Assembly (NCBI GenBank): GCA_944383895.1
Contig: CALWRH010000003.1
Location: forward strand, 1-64,000
Origin: an uncultured Christensenellaceae bacterium
GTDB taxonomy: Bacteria; Bacillota; Clostridia; Christensenellales; UBA3700
DNA: 64,000 bases
Reading direction: 5' to 3'
This document shows positions 1-10,181 of the stretch, piece by piece (within the stretch, counting starts at the first letter, position 1; every line of letters begins with the position of its first letter). A program made the position numbers and the translations under genes. Below the pieces are notes generated by a model. It had not been told where the DNA came from and did no database searches. It saw nothing but the letters and a program-made list of their open reading frames with translations.

Positions 1-1653
1 GGAAGCAAACTTTCGGGCGGAGAAAAGCAGAGAACGGTCATTGCGCGCGCGCTTGCGAAAGACGCTCCCGTTATTCTAGCAGATGAGCCTACCGGCAACC
101 TGGACGTCAAGGCAAGCAAAGAAGTCGCGGCGCTTCTGAAAGAGGTGTCGAAAGATAAGCTCGTCATCGTCGTCACGCACAATCCCGAATTTTTCAAGCA
201 GTATGCTACGCGCCGCGTGCGCATCTACGACGGTAGCGTTTCGGAAGATAAGCAAATAGAACAGCCCGCGCCGTTCTCCGGGAGCGAGCAGGCGGAGCAA
301 GTTCCCGTCAGCCGTTTCCATAATCTTAAAAATACGCTGCATATCGGCGTACTCAACTACAAGAGCCGCCCCAAATTCACCACAATGATGAGCCTTGCGC
401 TCGCGGTGTGCGCGGTAACGCTCTTTCTTGTCATCGCGCTGTTCGGACAGAGCCTCATTCAGCCCACGACTGCGACATTAGACGGCACGGGCGTTACGGG
501 CAAGGTGATACTTTCGAATAAGAGCAACGATATAACGCAGGCACAGCTCGACGAGGTTGCAGGCGGAACGAAAGCGGGATTTTTCCTTCTGGACAGAGAG
601 CTTTCGGAGTTTACCGTAGATATACCGAAATCGGGAAACATGTTGCAATCGTATGAAGTGACCTGTCTTTATTCCCCGTATGAACATAACCTCGAAGCGG
701 GCGAAGCCGCGCTTGTAATGCCGAACTCGCTGTCGGGCGACGCGGAAACGGTGAAATCGGCGTTTTTGAACGCGGGGATAGGGCTTTACGATATATCCGT
801 CGATAAAACGCTGAATGCGGACGGAGTATATCTCTATCTCGGCTACGACGACCTGAACGAATACGGCGAAAAGATGCAGGCGCTGTATTCGACGATGAAA
901 CTCGGAACGAGCGAAACGACGGTGTATACGTTCGAGGTCGGGAAAGAGTTGGAATCCGGGCAAGTCAATCTCGTAAACTCCAACTATTACGCTGCGGACG
1001 GAAAGACGGTCATATTCGATGCGAAAGCGGACAAAGCCTATACCGTAATGAGTTCATCTGCAAAGAACGAGGACGTTTCGGGGCTTATAGTACAGATGAA
1101 CGAAGAAGATTACGCCGCGATGTTCGCGCAGGATTCTTCTTCGGTGCAGAGCGCATTGTATTATGCGGACGACGCGGCTGCGGAAAAAGCGATAGCTATG
1201 CTGCCAACGGGCTATATGGGTATGCTCTCCACTGCAAATGTGTATGTGCAGGACGCTATGGACATATTCACGACGAATGTTCTGTGGTATATCGCGCTTA
1301 TAGCGGCGTGCCTTATCTTTGCGATGCTCATAAGCGTTATCTTCATGCGGAGCGTGAAGATATATCAGGCGGACTTCGCGGTGTATCGGACGCTCGGCAT
1401 ATCGCGGAAGATAAGTTCGCGCAGTCTGTATATACAGATGCTGTTTATCTTCCTGCCGACGCTCGTGCTTCTGCCGATAGTGAGCCTTATAGCCACGCTC
1501 GTTCCGGGCAGCACTTTGGCGTTTATCTCGATAGGCAATTATCTTTTCATAGAAATCATGATGCTGCTTATCGTGGAGTTTGTGGCGTTCGGGTTCAATA
1601 AGAGTATCAACGGTCAATCTATCCGCAAGAGCCTGAGGAGGGGATCGAAATAA
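1..1653 (+). CDS. MacB-like ABC transporter, ATPase-permease fusion (5' end missing)
   Basis: The reading frame is open from base 1, so the start and Walker A lie outside the window. What remains of the ATPase is the signature LSGGEKQR, the Walker B/D-loop stretch [11 protein letters not shown] and the switch-histidine motif VTHN. A linker leads to an FtsX/MacB-type permease: one membrane helix near nt 376-445, a large outside domain of roughly 270 residues, then three helices near nt 1285-1345, 1426-1503 and 1540-1596. In this family ATP hydrolysis drives conformational work on periplasmic or surface substrates (peptides, lipoproteins, antibiotics) rather than classical uptake. The stop overlaps the next gene's start by one base (TAATG), so the two fusions are translationally coupled and probably form a heterodimer. 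The substrate cannot be read from the sequence. Confidence 0.85.
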   Translation, partial: GSKLSGGEKQRTVIARALAKDAPVILADEPTGNLDVKASKEVAALLKEVSKDKLVIVVTHNPEFFKQYATRRVRIYDGSVSEDKQIEQPAPFSGSEQAEQVPVSRFHNLKNTLHIGVLNYKSRPKFTTMMSLALAVCAVTLFLVIALFGQSLIQPTTATLDGTGVTGKVILSNKSNDITQAQLDEVAGGTKAGFFLLDRELSEFTVDIPKSGNMLQSYEVTCLYSPYEHNLEAGEAALVMPNSLSGDAETVKSAFLNAGIGLYDISVDKTLNADGVYLYLGYDDLNEYGEKMQALYSTMKLGTSETTVYTFEVGKELESGQVNLVNSNYYAADGKTVIFDAKADKAYTVMSSSAKNEDVSGLIVQMNEEDYAAMFAQDSSSVQSALYYADDAAAEKAIAMLPTGYMGMLSTANVYVQDAMDIFTTNVLWYIALIAACLIFAMLISVIFMRSVKIYQADFAVYRTLGISRKISSRSLYIQMLFIFLPTLVLLPIVSLIATLVPGSTLAFISIGNYLFIEIMMLLIVEFVAFGFNKSINGQSIRKSLRRGSK

Positions 1654-4160
1654 TGGTCAAGATAAAGATAGAGAACATAAAAAAGACGTTCAATCCCCAT
1701 TCGAGAAACCGCAATCAGGTATTGAAAGGCGTATCGTTCGACCTTCCCGACAAGGGACTCGTGGCTATATTCGGCAAATCGGGGAGCGGTAAGACGACGC
1801 TTCTGAACATTATCGGCGGGCTGGAAAGGCAGGACGGCGGTAGAATTTATATCGACGGCGAGAACGTCGCGGGCAAGGTAGATAAAATACGCAACGCCAA
1901 AATCGGGTTTATTTTTCAGAATTATTATCTTGAAAGAGGATGTACCATATCCGAAATCATGCGCAACGCCATGCTCATCGCCGGATTTGACGATGAAGCG
2001 GAGATAGAGCGCCGTAGCGAAGAAGTCCTGAAAATCGTGGATATGGAGCGTTACAAGAACAAGCAGGGGGACGCGCTTTCGGGCGGACAAAAACAGAGGG
2101 TAGCGATAGCCCGCGCGCTTATAAAGGGCGCGGATATAATCCTTGCGGACGAACCGACGGGCAACCTCGATGCGCAGAACACCGTCAGGGTTATGGAGAT
2201 ACTCAAAGAGATTTCCAAAACGCAGCTCGTGGTGCTCGTCACGCACGAAATAACGCTCATCAAGAATTACGCCGACAGTTATATCCAGATCGTGGACGGA
2301 CAGCTCGCGGAGGACGCTTCGCTCGGCGAAGTCATCAACTACGAAACGGAAGTGAACAATATCTTTGTGGACGAGAATAAAGCCCGTGGATATAAGGCGG
2401 AGAGCCTCGATATAGAGCTGTTCGGCGATCCGATAACCGAAAAAGATAAAATACAGATAGTCAACGACAAGGGCGAGCTGTATATAAAGGCAGGCAAGAA
2501 CGTAACCGTTTTAGACAATACTAGTGAAAGACATCTTGTGTTTCGCGGAACGGAAACAGACGAAAGGGAAGAACGGAGGACGGGAGCTGCGGCGGTTTCC
2601 TTTGCAAAGAGCGACACGAAACATAACGGCAGACTGTTCTCTTTCAAGAGCATATTCCGTTTATTCCGTTCGGGCGGGGAAGAAAAGGTATATTCAACCG
2701 CGAATATCTTTAAGCAGATATTCATTGTTGTGATGGCAGTGGCGATGTGCTTCTTTTCGTTTTTTGCGTTCGAGGCGATGAACACGGTCGTACAGAATAA
2801 ACCGCTCGGCGAAAACAGCGTTTACGCAAGCATGAGTTCCTATTCGGAGATCCGCAGGCTGAACGAAGATTTATATGAAAACATAGACTTCTTCGAGATG
2901 AACTATGCCGAAGGAGATTTCGCTTATAATAACTTGCAATCTCTTTCGGGTATAAGCGCGCAGTACGCGCCGAAATCTCTGTCTATGGACGAAACGGAAG
3001 AGAGCATAGGCTTGCAGTTTGGCGAAATGCCGCAGGAGAAAGAAGTGCTCATCACGCGCGGACTTGCGGAAACGCTCAAAAACGAACTGCGTTTGAAAGA
3101 ATTGCAAAGCGACAATTCGCTCACGCTTATGCTGTTCGAGAAAGATTACCGTATCAGCGGTATTGTGGCAGGAAACGAACCTTACGTCTATATGAACAGG
3201 GCGGATTACGTGAATTTCCTCGGCGTGTATAAAGAAATTTCTTTTACGGACAGCAGCAATCTGTTTTTTAAGCCGGAGTTTATAGATGCGGAAACGCTTT
3301 CTACCGTCAACAGTTTTACCGCGGAAATTTGTTTATATGAAGGAAATACGTTAGACCTTGCAAACAATCAGTCGGTGGTGGAAATAAACCGAAATTCCGT
3401 TTATATGATGATGTCGGACACGACGCAGGCGGATTACAGCATAGAGGTTGCGAACAAAACGCTGCTGAACACGCCAGAACTGATATACGTGACGGACAGC
3501 TATCCTATGTATGTGCGGCAGTTCCAACTCACGCGCGACGTTATGACGACGGATATCCGCATCTACGTGACGGAAGAAACGCTCAATAATATTTTCGCGT
3601 ATATTTCTCCGAACCTCGACGCGCTCGGAAGCGATTCGGGTTATTATTTCGAGATAAACACGACGGGCGGAGAGCAGCTTGCAAAGCTCAACCAAAGGCT
3701 TTCCGACCGCGGCGTGGCGGCTGTTGATATACAGTCGCTGTATGATAAAGAAAACGACGAAATTATACAGGCGGCAGTATCCAACCTCAGGATATTCCTC
3801 GTCGTTGCCGTGCTGATGTACCTGATTTATTTCTTCATAGAAAAGTCGGGCAGCGTGAGAAACAGCAAAGAGTACGGGATATACAGGGCGATAGGCGTGA
3901 ACAGGAGCAACCTGCTTTTCAAGGAGACGGTAAGCGCCTGCGTGAACAACCTGATAGGGTATCTTGCGGCGTTCATCGTAGTTGTCGTTTTGATGAGCGT
4001 AAGGTACTTTACAGGCAATATAGCGTTCGGGGTATTCGTCGGCATAGCCGCGGCAACGTTTGCGGCGAGTGCGCTTTTAATGGTAGGCGTCTCTCTTATA
4101 CCGTATCTGTTTGTGCTGTGGCAGACGCCCGCGCAGATACTTGCGCGTTATGACATTTAG
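1653..4160 (+). CDS. MacB-like ABC transporter, ATPase-permease fusion
   Basis: This 835-residue protein has a complete ATPase: Walker [10 protein letters not shown] at residues 41-49, signature LSGGQKQR, Walker [12 protein letters not shown] and switch histidine in VTHE. A charged linker of roughly 120 residues follows, then a permease with one helix near residues 352-372, a long extracytoplasmic region and three C-terminal helices. The order is that of MacB/FtsX-like mechanotransmission transporters, though with the ATPase at the N-terminus and an unusually long linker. It overlaps the upstream paralogue by one base and is followed after 65 bases by two exported lipoproteins, which suggests that the pair handles surface lipoproteins or responds to envelope stress. 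The substrate is unknown; a role in peptide resistance is the main alternative. Confidence 0.85.
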   Translation: MVKIKIENIKKTFNPHSRNRNQVLKGVSFDLPDKGLVAIFGKSGSGKTTLLNIIGGLERQDGGRIYIDGENVAGKVDKIRNAKIGFIFQNYYLERGCTISEIMRNAMLIAGFDDEAEIERRSEEVLKIVDMERYKNKQGDALSGGQKQRVAIARALIKGADIILADEPTGNLDAQNTVRVMEILKEISKTQLVVLVTHEITLIKNYADSYIQIVDGQLAEDASLGEVINYETEVNNIFVDENKARGYKAESLDIELFGDPITEKDKIQIVNDKGELYIKAGKNVTVLDNTSERHLVFRGTETDEREERRTGAAAVSFAKSDTKHNGRLFSFKSIFRLFRSGGEEKVYSTANIFKQIFIVVMAVAMCFFSFFAFEAMNTVVQNKPLGENSVYASMSSYSEIRRLNEDLYENIDFFEMNYAEGDFAYNNLQSLSGISAQYAPKSLSMDETEESIGLQFGEMPQEKEVLITRGLAETLKNELRLKELQSDNSLTLMLFEKDYRISGIVAGNEPYVYMNRADYVNFLGVYKEISFTDSSNLFFKPEFIDAETLSTVNSFTAEICLYEGNTLDLANNQSVVEINRNSVYMMMSDTTQADYSIEVANKTLLNTPELIYVTDSYPMYVRQFQLTRDVMTTDIRIYVTEETLNNIFAYISPNLDALGSDSGYYFEINTTGGEQLAKLNQRLSDRGVAAVDIQSLYDKENDEIIQAAVSNLRIFLVVAVLMYLIYFFIEKSGSVRNSKEYGIYRAIGVNRSNLLFKETVSACVNNLIGYLAAFIVVVVLMSVRYFTGNIAFGVFVGIAAATFAASALLMVGVSLIPYLFVLWQTPAQILARYDI

Positions 4161-4225
4161 GAATCCACCCGACCCGGTATGCCATACGGGAAGGGAATTC
4201 AAATAAATAAAAAGGAGAAATAACT

Positions 4226-6052
4226 ATGGCAAAAACGAAAAACAAGGTTGTTATTGTGATAGCATGCCTGATGCTTGCCGTATTGTGTGCGGTTGTGCTT
4301 GCCGCCTGTGGCGGCACCGAAACGTACACCGTCACCTTTATGGTGCAGTCCGACGACGGAAGTTGGGGCAAGTACGATGAAAAAGCCGTTACTGACGGCA
4401 GCGTGGAAATGCCCGCGAATCCGACCAAAGAGTATTATACCTTTACGAATTGGTATTCTGACAAAGATTTCAGCGGTGATCCGTTCACGGGCAAAGACTT
4501 GAAGGAAAGCGCGACGGTTTACGCGCGGTTCATTCCCGTTGAAGTTGATATTTATATAAACGGGCAGGATGAAGGTACGCAGAATCTTATAGACGTCGTA
4601 AACGGTACGTATGATCCGGGCGAAAATCTCGAATTTGACGGCTGGTACACAAATGCGAACTATACGGAAGCAAGCAAGTGGAACGGCACAGACACCGTAA
4701 ACACGCTTTATGCCCGTTCGGTTGCGCGCATCACCTTTAACGACGGGTATCAGGATGTTTATATTACGACCGTTACGCCTAATTCCGTATTTGCCGATCC
4801 TGCAACGTCGGGAGTGGAGACAGCGAATATACTGCAGACATATATGTCTAAGTATGACATCTCCTATTGGGATGAGGACGGCAACGAGTTCGATTTCTCC
4901 GAGCCTATTACCGAGAATACGACCATTAACGTAAAGTGGCGTTCGCCGTTTTGGTCGTATGAATTAAACGAAACAACGAATCGTCTGAGCCTGACGAGCG
5001 GTTCGCGCGGCAACAATAAATATGATGATACAGAAACTAATGCGACAGAGAGCAATGTTCCCGTTATGTCGATACTTTCAGAAATTACTTTCGATAAAGA
5101 CGGAGACGGTGTTGCCGAAAAATATTATGTAGATGAAGTTCGTTTTGAAACGGACGTGTTAAGCAGTTCTGTTTTGGAAAAAGTTATTGTAGGCGATGGT
5201 ATAAAGGTAATTCAGAACTTTATCGCGCAAAGTGCGTCCTCTGTAAAGGAAATCGTGCTGCCTGCTACATTAAAAGTTATTCAAAATTGCTTTAACAATC
5301 TTAATTCATTGGAAAGCATAATCATTCCTGATGGGGTAGAAGTTATTCTCGGTTCATTCTGGGCAAATACGACAGCTAGTTATTCAAGACTGACTTATCT
5401 CCTAAATAAAGGCGAGGAATATCCTTTTGAAATCGCTATTCCCGACAGCGTAAAAAATCTGTCGGCGGTTCCTTATAATCTTACATTCTCAAAGACGAAA
5501 GATACGGCACAGCAGGGCGATTTCTATAAGGAAGATAACAGAATCTACAAGATAGACGACACAGCGGGGCATGAGGGCGCATTGCTGCTTATTGCAGATT
5601 TCAATGATAAGGACGGTATCCTTACTGTTCTAGAAGGGGTGCAGGGCATTCAGGTCGGTGCATTCTTTAACCGTGAACTTAAATCTCTCGTTTTACCCTC
5701 AACATTCAGTTATATAGGATATAACGAAAGCGTAGAAAAATATCCCGAATATACCTGGAATTTTAGCGCCAGTGCGTGGAGCGGCTATTCAGATTGTATG
5801 CTCTGGAACGAGCGGTACGTAAACAATCTGAAGTGCAATATTTGTCCTCTCGGATTTGCAATTTTTAATCTGGTTGACGATCTTGAATCTTTGGAGTTTT
5901 ACGGAGATAAAATTACGGGAACGGCTGCCGAATACGCCTTCGTCGGAGATCCGATGGGGTATGCTAGTATGAGCGAATCGTATTTTGAAACTTATACGGC
6001 TGCTGCTTACGCAGAAAAAGTAATCTTTAAGAAGCAAGCGGACAAAAGTTAA
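4226..6052 (+). CDS. surface lipoprotein with Listeria-Bacteroides repeat and BspA-like region
   Basis: A 608-residue exported lipoprotein. The N-terminus is a lipoprotein signal peptide with lipobox LAAC and the lipidated cysteine at residue 28, followed by GG. Residues about 33-85 form an InlB B-type (Listeria-Bacteroides) repeat, recognisable from the YTVTFMV opening and the FTNWYSD core ending in TVYARF; a second, degenerate copy follows. The middle and C-terminal parts contain BspA-like leucine-rich segments such as VKEIVLPATLKVI. Such proteins sit on the outer membrane-facing side of the cytoplasmic membrane or wall and are thought to mediate adhesion or protein binding. AAGGAG lies at a good distance from the ATG. 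It follows the two ABC fusions and probably belongs to the same transcript. Confidence 0.8.
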   Translation: MAKTKNKVVIVIACLMLAVLCAVVLAACGGTETYTVTFMVQSDDGSWGKYDEKAVTDGSVEMPANPTKEYYTFTNWYSDKDFSGDPFTGKDLKESATVYARFIPVEVDIYINGQDEGTQNLIDVVNGTYDPGENLEFDGWYTNANYTEASKWNGTDTVNTLYARSVARITFNDGYQDVYITTVTPNSVFADPATSGVETANILQTYMSKYDISYWDEDGNEFDFSEPITENTTINVKWRSPFWSYELNETTNRLSLTSGSRGNNKYDDTETNATESNVPVMSILSEITFDKDGDGVAEKYYVDEVRFETDVLSSSVLEKVIVGDGIKVIQNFIAQSASSVKEIVLPATLKVIQNCFNNLNSLESIIIPDGVEVILGSFWANTTASYSRLTYLLNKGEEYPFEIAIPDSVKNLSAVPYNLTFSKTKDTAQQGDFYKEDNRIYKIDDTAGHEGALLLIADFNDKDGILTVLEGVQGIQVGAFFNRELKSLVLPSTFSYIGYNESVEKYPEYTWNFSASAWSGYSDCMLWNERYVNNLKCNICPLGFAIFNLVDDLESLEFYGDKITGTAAEYAFVGDPMGYASMSESYFETYTAAAYAEKVIFKKQADKS

Positions 6053-6065
6053 TGCAATTATCCGA

Positions 6066-6105
6066 TGACTGCCGCCCGTTTCGGCCGGCGGCAGTCAAAA
6101 TTTTT
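6066..6105 (+). terminator. intrinsic terminator or attenuator between lipoprotein genes
   Basis: A perfect 11-bp stem (6066-6076 with 6087-6097, core GACTGCCGCC) with a 10-base loop is followed by AAATTTTT. It lies 13 bases after the upstream stop and 27 before the next start, so it could lower transcription of the large downstream lipoprotein rather than end the operon. Confidence 0.75.
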
Positions 6106-6131
6106 AATATACAGGGAACGGAGGTATAAAC

Positions 6132-9100
6132 TTGAACAAGAAAATAAAGGGTATACTGATGATAGCTTTATCGGCAATTATCGCGCTGAGTTTTGTCGGC
6201 TGTGCTTCTACAAACGGAGTAAAGACGCCTCAGGACGCGATAAAAGACGCATACGGCGATGAACAATTCAAAATATCCTTTTACGCGGGGACGCTAGAGG
6301 AACCGATAGCCGATATGTATTATTCCGCGAAAGATATGCCTACGCTTCCGACACCCGAAAAGGTAGGCTATATATTTGCAGGATGGTTTTTCGATTCCGC
6401 GCTTACCGATCCATGCGATGTTTCCGACGGGGATTTATATTGGAAAATGTGCGACGTAACTCTTTATGCCTCGTGGAATAAAGAGGCTATCGTGAATAAC
6501 GGTACATACGATATTGAATTTGACGCGGAAATTGTAGAAAGCAGCGTGACGAAAGGTATTCTCGCGGATAAATACGGTTGGTATAAATTTCCCGATGATA
6601 TAGTAGAAAGCGAAACGTACATAGAAAAGAACGATTCGGGAATTTTTCTGCGAATACAGTACGACTGTCACGAGAGAGGCCCTATTTTTGCGGAAGGAAG
6701 CGGCGGTGAGTTTGAAAAGCAGACCTACACTGTTGACGACGGCGGTACAGGGCGAATCTCTGATGAACTGAGCGTTCTCGACAGGACGAGTACGATACAG
6801 ACAATTTATTACGATATAAGCGATCTTGAATTATCTGACACGATAACGTTGAATATTTCTTATTATAACTGGGGCGCGGAGCTTGCAGACGGGGAAAGCC
6901 GAGAACAGTGTTCGGTCGGATATAAAGTAGAGTTCCGTATAACTCGGTTTATAGGATTTACTCAGTCGTTTGTCAATCCTGAAGGAAAACTGGACGACGG
7001 AATATATCTTGTACCCACGCATTATACCGGACTTGATAAAAGCGGGGCAATACTCGACAGTTTCCACCCCGTATATTCCTATATTGTTGCGGATGACGGG
7101 CATTACACGCTTGTAAAACAGCTTTCCGCTTATAATTCGGATATACTCGGCAACCTTGAAGGCGATGATTATTTCAATCGCACGACGGGCTATGCACGCG
7201 ATTTTACGTACTTTCTTACCGATGCGGACAATGTTCTGACAGCCGAACAAGCGGAAGACAATACCTTATTTATTCCGGCACTTCTTGACGCGAAAGAGTA
7301 CGGTACGCTTACTTATGAGTTTCACGCTAATACGGGCAAGTATTACTACACTTTCGATCTCGGCGATTCGCTTGATAAAGATATCGTTCTTTTCGGCGGT
7401 AGTACGGGCGCTATGGAGCAGATGTTCAATTTCCCGTTCAGCTACCGCAGATTGTGTATCAACTATGACAGCATGGTTCGCGTAACAGATTGGGATTATA
7501 CTCCAGTGGAAGGCGACAGCTATACTTACCGAAGCGAAGCGCCGTATTACGCGGGGTATATATCAAACGATTTTGCGGACGACAATACGATATATAATTT
7601 ACTGCAAAATTATTCTTACGCGGTAAGAATGGTGAATATGTTCTTTGCCTCGACAGACGGCGGAGAAACAGGGGATAAGAACTTTGATACGAAAATGACG
7701 GTAGCGCCCACAGCGCAGACGGTTGCTGCGGGGAATATTTCCGATTCGCGTTATAAGATAGCATATTTCGATTTAACTTATCAGGCATTCGGTTACGATG
7801 TTCTGAATGACGGAGAACTGTATTCGGGCGCGATTTCTTATCTCTCGCTTGGTGTTTTTGGTATGACAAATTCGGATGTCGAAGTGGTCGATATAGGAAA
7901 AACTTTGGCAGTCGGAACTTCGGTGGATCTTTTGGATTTATATACGGAAAAAGTTTATCCAACCGTTGCCGAAAGCAATTTGAGTTGGAAAGCGTATCGT
8001 CTTAGTAGTAATGGAAACGTACAGTTTTCTTCCCCGATTTCGCTTTCTCGTAATTTTATTTTTAGCGAGGGAGTCGCAATTTTATTTTCAGCTAAATACG
8101 ATGACGGAACACGTACTTGTCTTGTGACGTTGATGCCGGAGGAAGAACCGGAATTTGAAATTCAGGATAAAAAATGGACATACGACGGAGAAGGAGACGT
8201 TTGGGTTACTTCGGAACGTTACAAAGTAGGCTATTATGCCGATGTTCCAGAGATTACTTATGAATGGTTGGGAAAATCATATTCGACATATTCGCTTATA
8301 AAGTATGACGATGACGAGCACGCTCCCCGGACAAATTACTTACAGGTGGCAGCATGGGATTACAGTAACGGAGTTTATCAACGTATAGATACTGATTTTA
8401 CTGACGGATACGAATTAACAAATGTGCTTGAAATGACATCAGCTAAAATCAGATTAACTTTCCGGTTGGTAAATCGTTTTGGAGAATATGAAACGATTAT
8501 TCTCGAATATCGGGGAGAATCTGTCGGAGATTATACTCTGATGGAGAACGGGGAAGCGGTGCAATCCGGAGACCTTACCTATACGGGCGATGAACGCGAT
8601 CCGATAGAATATGAAGCCGTTATGTCTTATATTGTCGAGAATGAAAGCGATATTGATGATATTCCGCAGGTTTTTGAAATGCGCATTACCGACAGCGACG
8701 TAACATCTTATATCGACATCGGTTTCAGCTATGCGACAATTTATCTGCAAGACAGGTCGGAAACGATATACAATTTATCTGAACTGTGGAACGTACTTCA
8801 AAATGAGCCGTACGCCCTTGTTTATCTCACTTATACCAGCGATTATGGAGATACGGCGCAATGCAGAGTTCTTTATAATTTTACGATAGATGCGGAAAAT
8901 ATCGGCGATTATACTTTTGTTGACGGCGGGACGGACTTGTTTACGGGCGAAGTCATGGAATTCGAACGCCCTAAAATAGCAAGCAGCGAATATAAGCAAT
9001 TTGCGCGCGGTTCTATGACGGTTTATAGACTTTCTGGAGACAATTACGTAATAGCGAATAAGGAATTTGTAACGGTCAACGAAAGCAGTTTTGGAACGGA

Positions 9101-10181
9101 AGTTACATTCCTGCAGGAAGGAACCTATTTGCTCGTATGGTCTTTCAGCTTCAAAACGGATTTTGACGGAAATCCTGTTTTTGATCATGTCACAGGCGAA
9201 GACGGCTTTACCGCATACGCAAGATTGGGACAAAAAATTGCCGTTCACGATGAGAACAGTGATATTACCGTTACTTATGTTACGGATATAGAACACCCGT
9301 TCGATAAATCACAGTTCAGCAGCGGCAGCATAACGGAGGACGGCGACTATCAGTATTATACCGTTACCGTAAGTATGGCGGACGTAAACAATACGCCAGA
9401 TTATTATGACTTTATACTGGCGAATAACGACAGTCTCTATGGTTGGAGCACTTCTTGGGATATCTCGGACAGAATGTTTACGGCGGGCAGACCTATCGGT
9501 AAACTCGGCGTAGAATTGCACACGCTTACGCCCACGCTCTATGCGCTGTGGGATAAGGGAATTACAGTGACGGCCTACTACGATATGGACGGGCGGACAG
9601 ATCAGTTGCTCGGAACTCAGACATATTACCGTCCTACTTACGGCGGAAGTTATACAATGTCTCTGTTTGATTTCCGAAAGTATTATACTTTTCCTGCCGG
9701 ATATGAAATTGTCGGCTGGCGGGCAGATGCTCCAATCTTCTATGAGGGGTATGGTAGCAACGCGGTTTACAGCACCACGACCGATGCGGAATTCGATAGG
9801 GCTTGGGAGATTGAGGAAGGTTGCACTATTTGGCTCGTTGTTAAAAAGGTAATGAATATAAGCTATCAAGCGATAGATGAAGATGGAAAGATATCGGATG
9901 AAGATGGAAATCCGTATGGTTTCGCTTCGAATATAGATATGTCGAGAGATATATTAGAAGATAGTATCCTTTCGGAAACTATTCCTGAGGCAAAATTAAA
10001 TCAGTTGGAGAATCCTATCTGTACCGATCCGACCAAAGAATTTAAGTATTGGGCTGTAATGGTGGATGGAGAACTTATAGAATTCGATATTTATACGGAT
10101 GAAATTTCTGCCGATTATATTACGAGTGGAAGCATAGTTACGCTTTACGCCGTGTTCGGAGACAAGGAGGCGACCGTATGA
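6132..10181 (+). CDS. very large surface lipoprotein (1349 aa) with Listeria-Bacteroides repeats
   Basis: The start is a TTG, chosen because ACGGAGG lies at the right distance and because the lipoprotein signal peptide begins exactly there (lipobox FVGC, cysteine 24). The 1349-residue mature part has an InlB B-type repeat near residues 50-115 (core GYIFAGWFFD, ending TLYASW) and a related repeat near the C-terminus (PTLYALW, GYEIVGW). The long middle section is rich in tyrosine, aspartate and threonine and looks like a series of beta-sandwich modules, but I recognise no named domain. There is no LPXTG motif, so lipid is the only visible anchor. The last four bases overlap the next start (ATGA). 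Adhesion or substrate capture is a guess from the repeat family only. Confidence 0.8.
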   Translation: MNKKIKGILMIALSAIIALSFVGCASTNGVKTPQDAIKDAYGDEQFKISFYAGTLEEPIADMYYSAKDMPTLPTPEKVGYIFAGWFFDSALTDPCDVSDGDLYWKMCDVTLYASWNKEAIVNNGTYDIEFDAEIVESSVTKGILADKYGWYKFPDDIVESETYIEKNDSGIFLRIQYDCHERGPIFAEGSGGEFEKQTYTVDDGGTGRISDELSVLDRTSTIQTIYYDISDLELSDTITLNISYYNWGAELADGESREQCSVGYKVEFRITRFIGFTQSFVNPEGKLDDGIYLVPTHYTGLDKSGAILDSFHPVYSYIVADDGHYTLVKQLSAYNSDILGNLEGDDYFNRTTGYARDFTYFLTDADNVLTAEQAEDNTLFIPALLDAKEYGTLTYEFHANTGKYYYTFDLGDSLDKDIVLFGGSTGAMEQMFNFPFSYRRLCINYDSMVRVTDWDYTPVEGDSYTYRSEAPYYAGYISNDFADDNTIYNLLQNYSYAVRMVNMFFASTDGGETGDKNFDTKMTVAPTAQTVAAGNISDSRYKIAYFDLTYQAFGYDVLNDGELYSGAISYLSLGVFGMTNSDVEVVDIGKTLAVGTSVDLLDLYTEKVYPTVAESNLSWKAYRLSSNGNVQFSSPISLSRNFIFSEGVAILFSAKYDDGTRTCLVTLMPEEEPEFEIQDKKWTYDGEGDVWVTSERYKVGYYADVPEITYEWLGKSYSTYSLIKYDDDEHAPRTNYLQVAAWDYSNGVYQRIDTDFTDGYELTNVLEMTSAKIRLTFRLVNRFGEYETIILEYRGESVGDYTLMENGEAVQSGDLTYTGDERDPIEYEAVMSYIVENESDIDDIPQVFEMRITDSDVTSYIDIGFSYATIYLQDRSETIYNLSELWNVLQNEPYALVYLTYTSDYGDTAQCRVLYNFTIDAENIGDYTFVDGGTDLFTGEVMEFERPKIASSEYKQFARGSMTVYRLSGDNYVIANKEFVTVNESSFGTEVTFLQEGTYLLVWSFSFKTDFDGNPVFDHVTGEDGFTAYARLGQKIAVHDENSDITVTYVTDIEHPFDKSQFSSGSITEDGDYQYYTVTVSMADVNNTPDYYDFILANNDSLYGWSTSWDISDRMFTAGRPIGKLGVELHTLTPTLYALWDKGITVTAYYDMDGRTDQLLGTQTYYRPTYGGSYTMSLFDFRKYYTFPAGYEIVGWRADAPIFYEGYGSNAVYSTTTDAEFDRAWEIEEGCTIWLVVKKVMNISYQAIDEDGKISDEDGNPYGFASNIDMSRDILEDSILSETIPEAKLNQLENPICTDPTKEFKYWAVMVDGELIEFDIYTDEISADYITSGSIVTLYAVFGDKEATV

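Noticed and set aside
4161..4200. Hairpin around CCCGGTATG/CATACGGG after the second ABC gene
   Set aside because: It has a bulge and no T-tract, and the next gene starts soon after; too weak to call a terminator.
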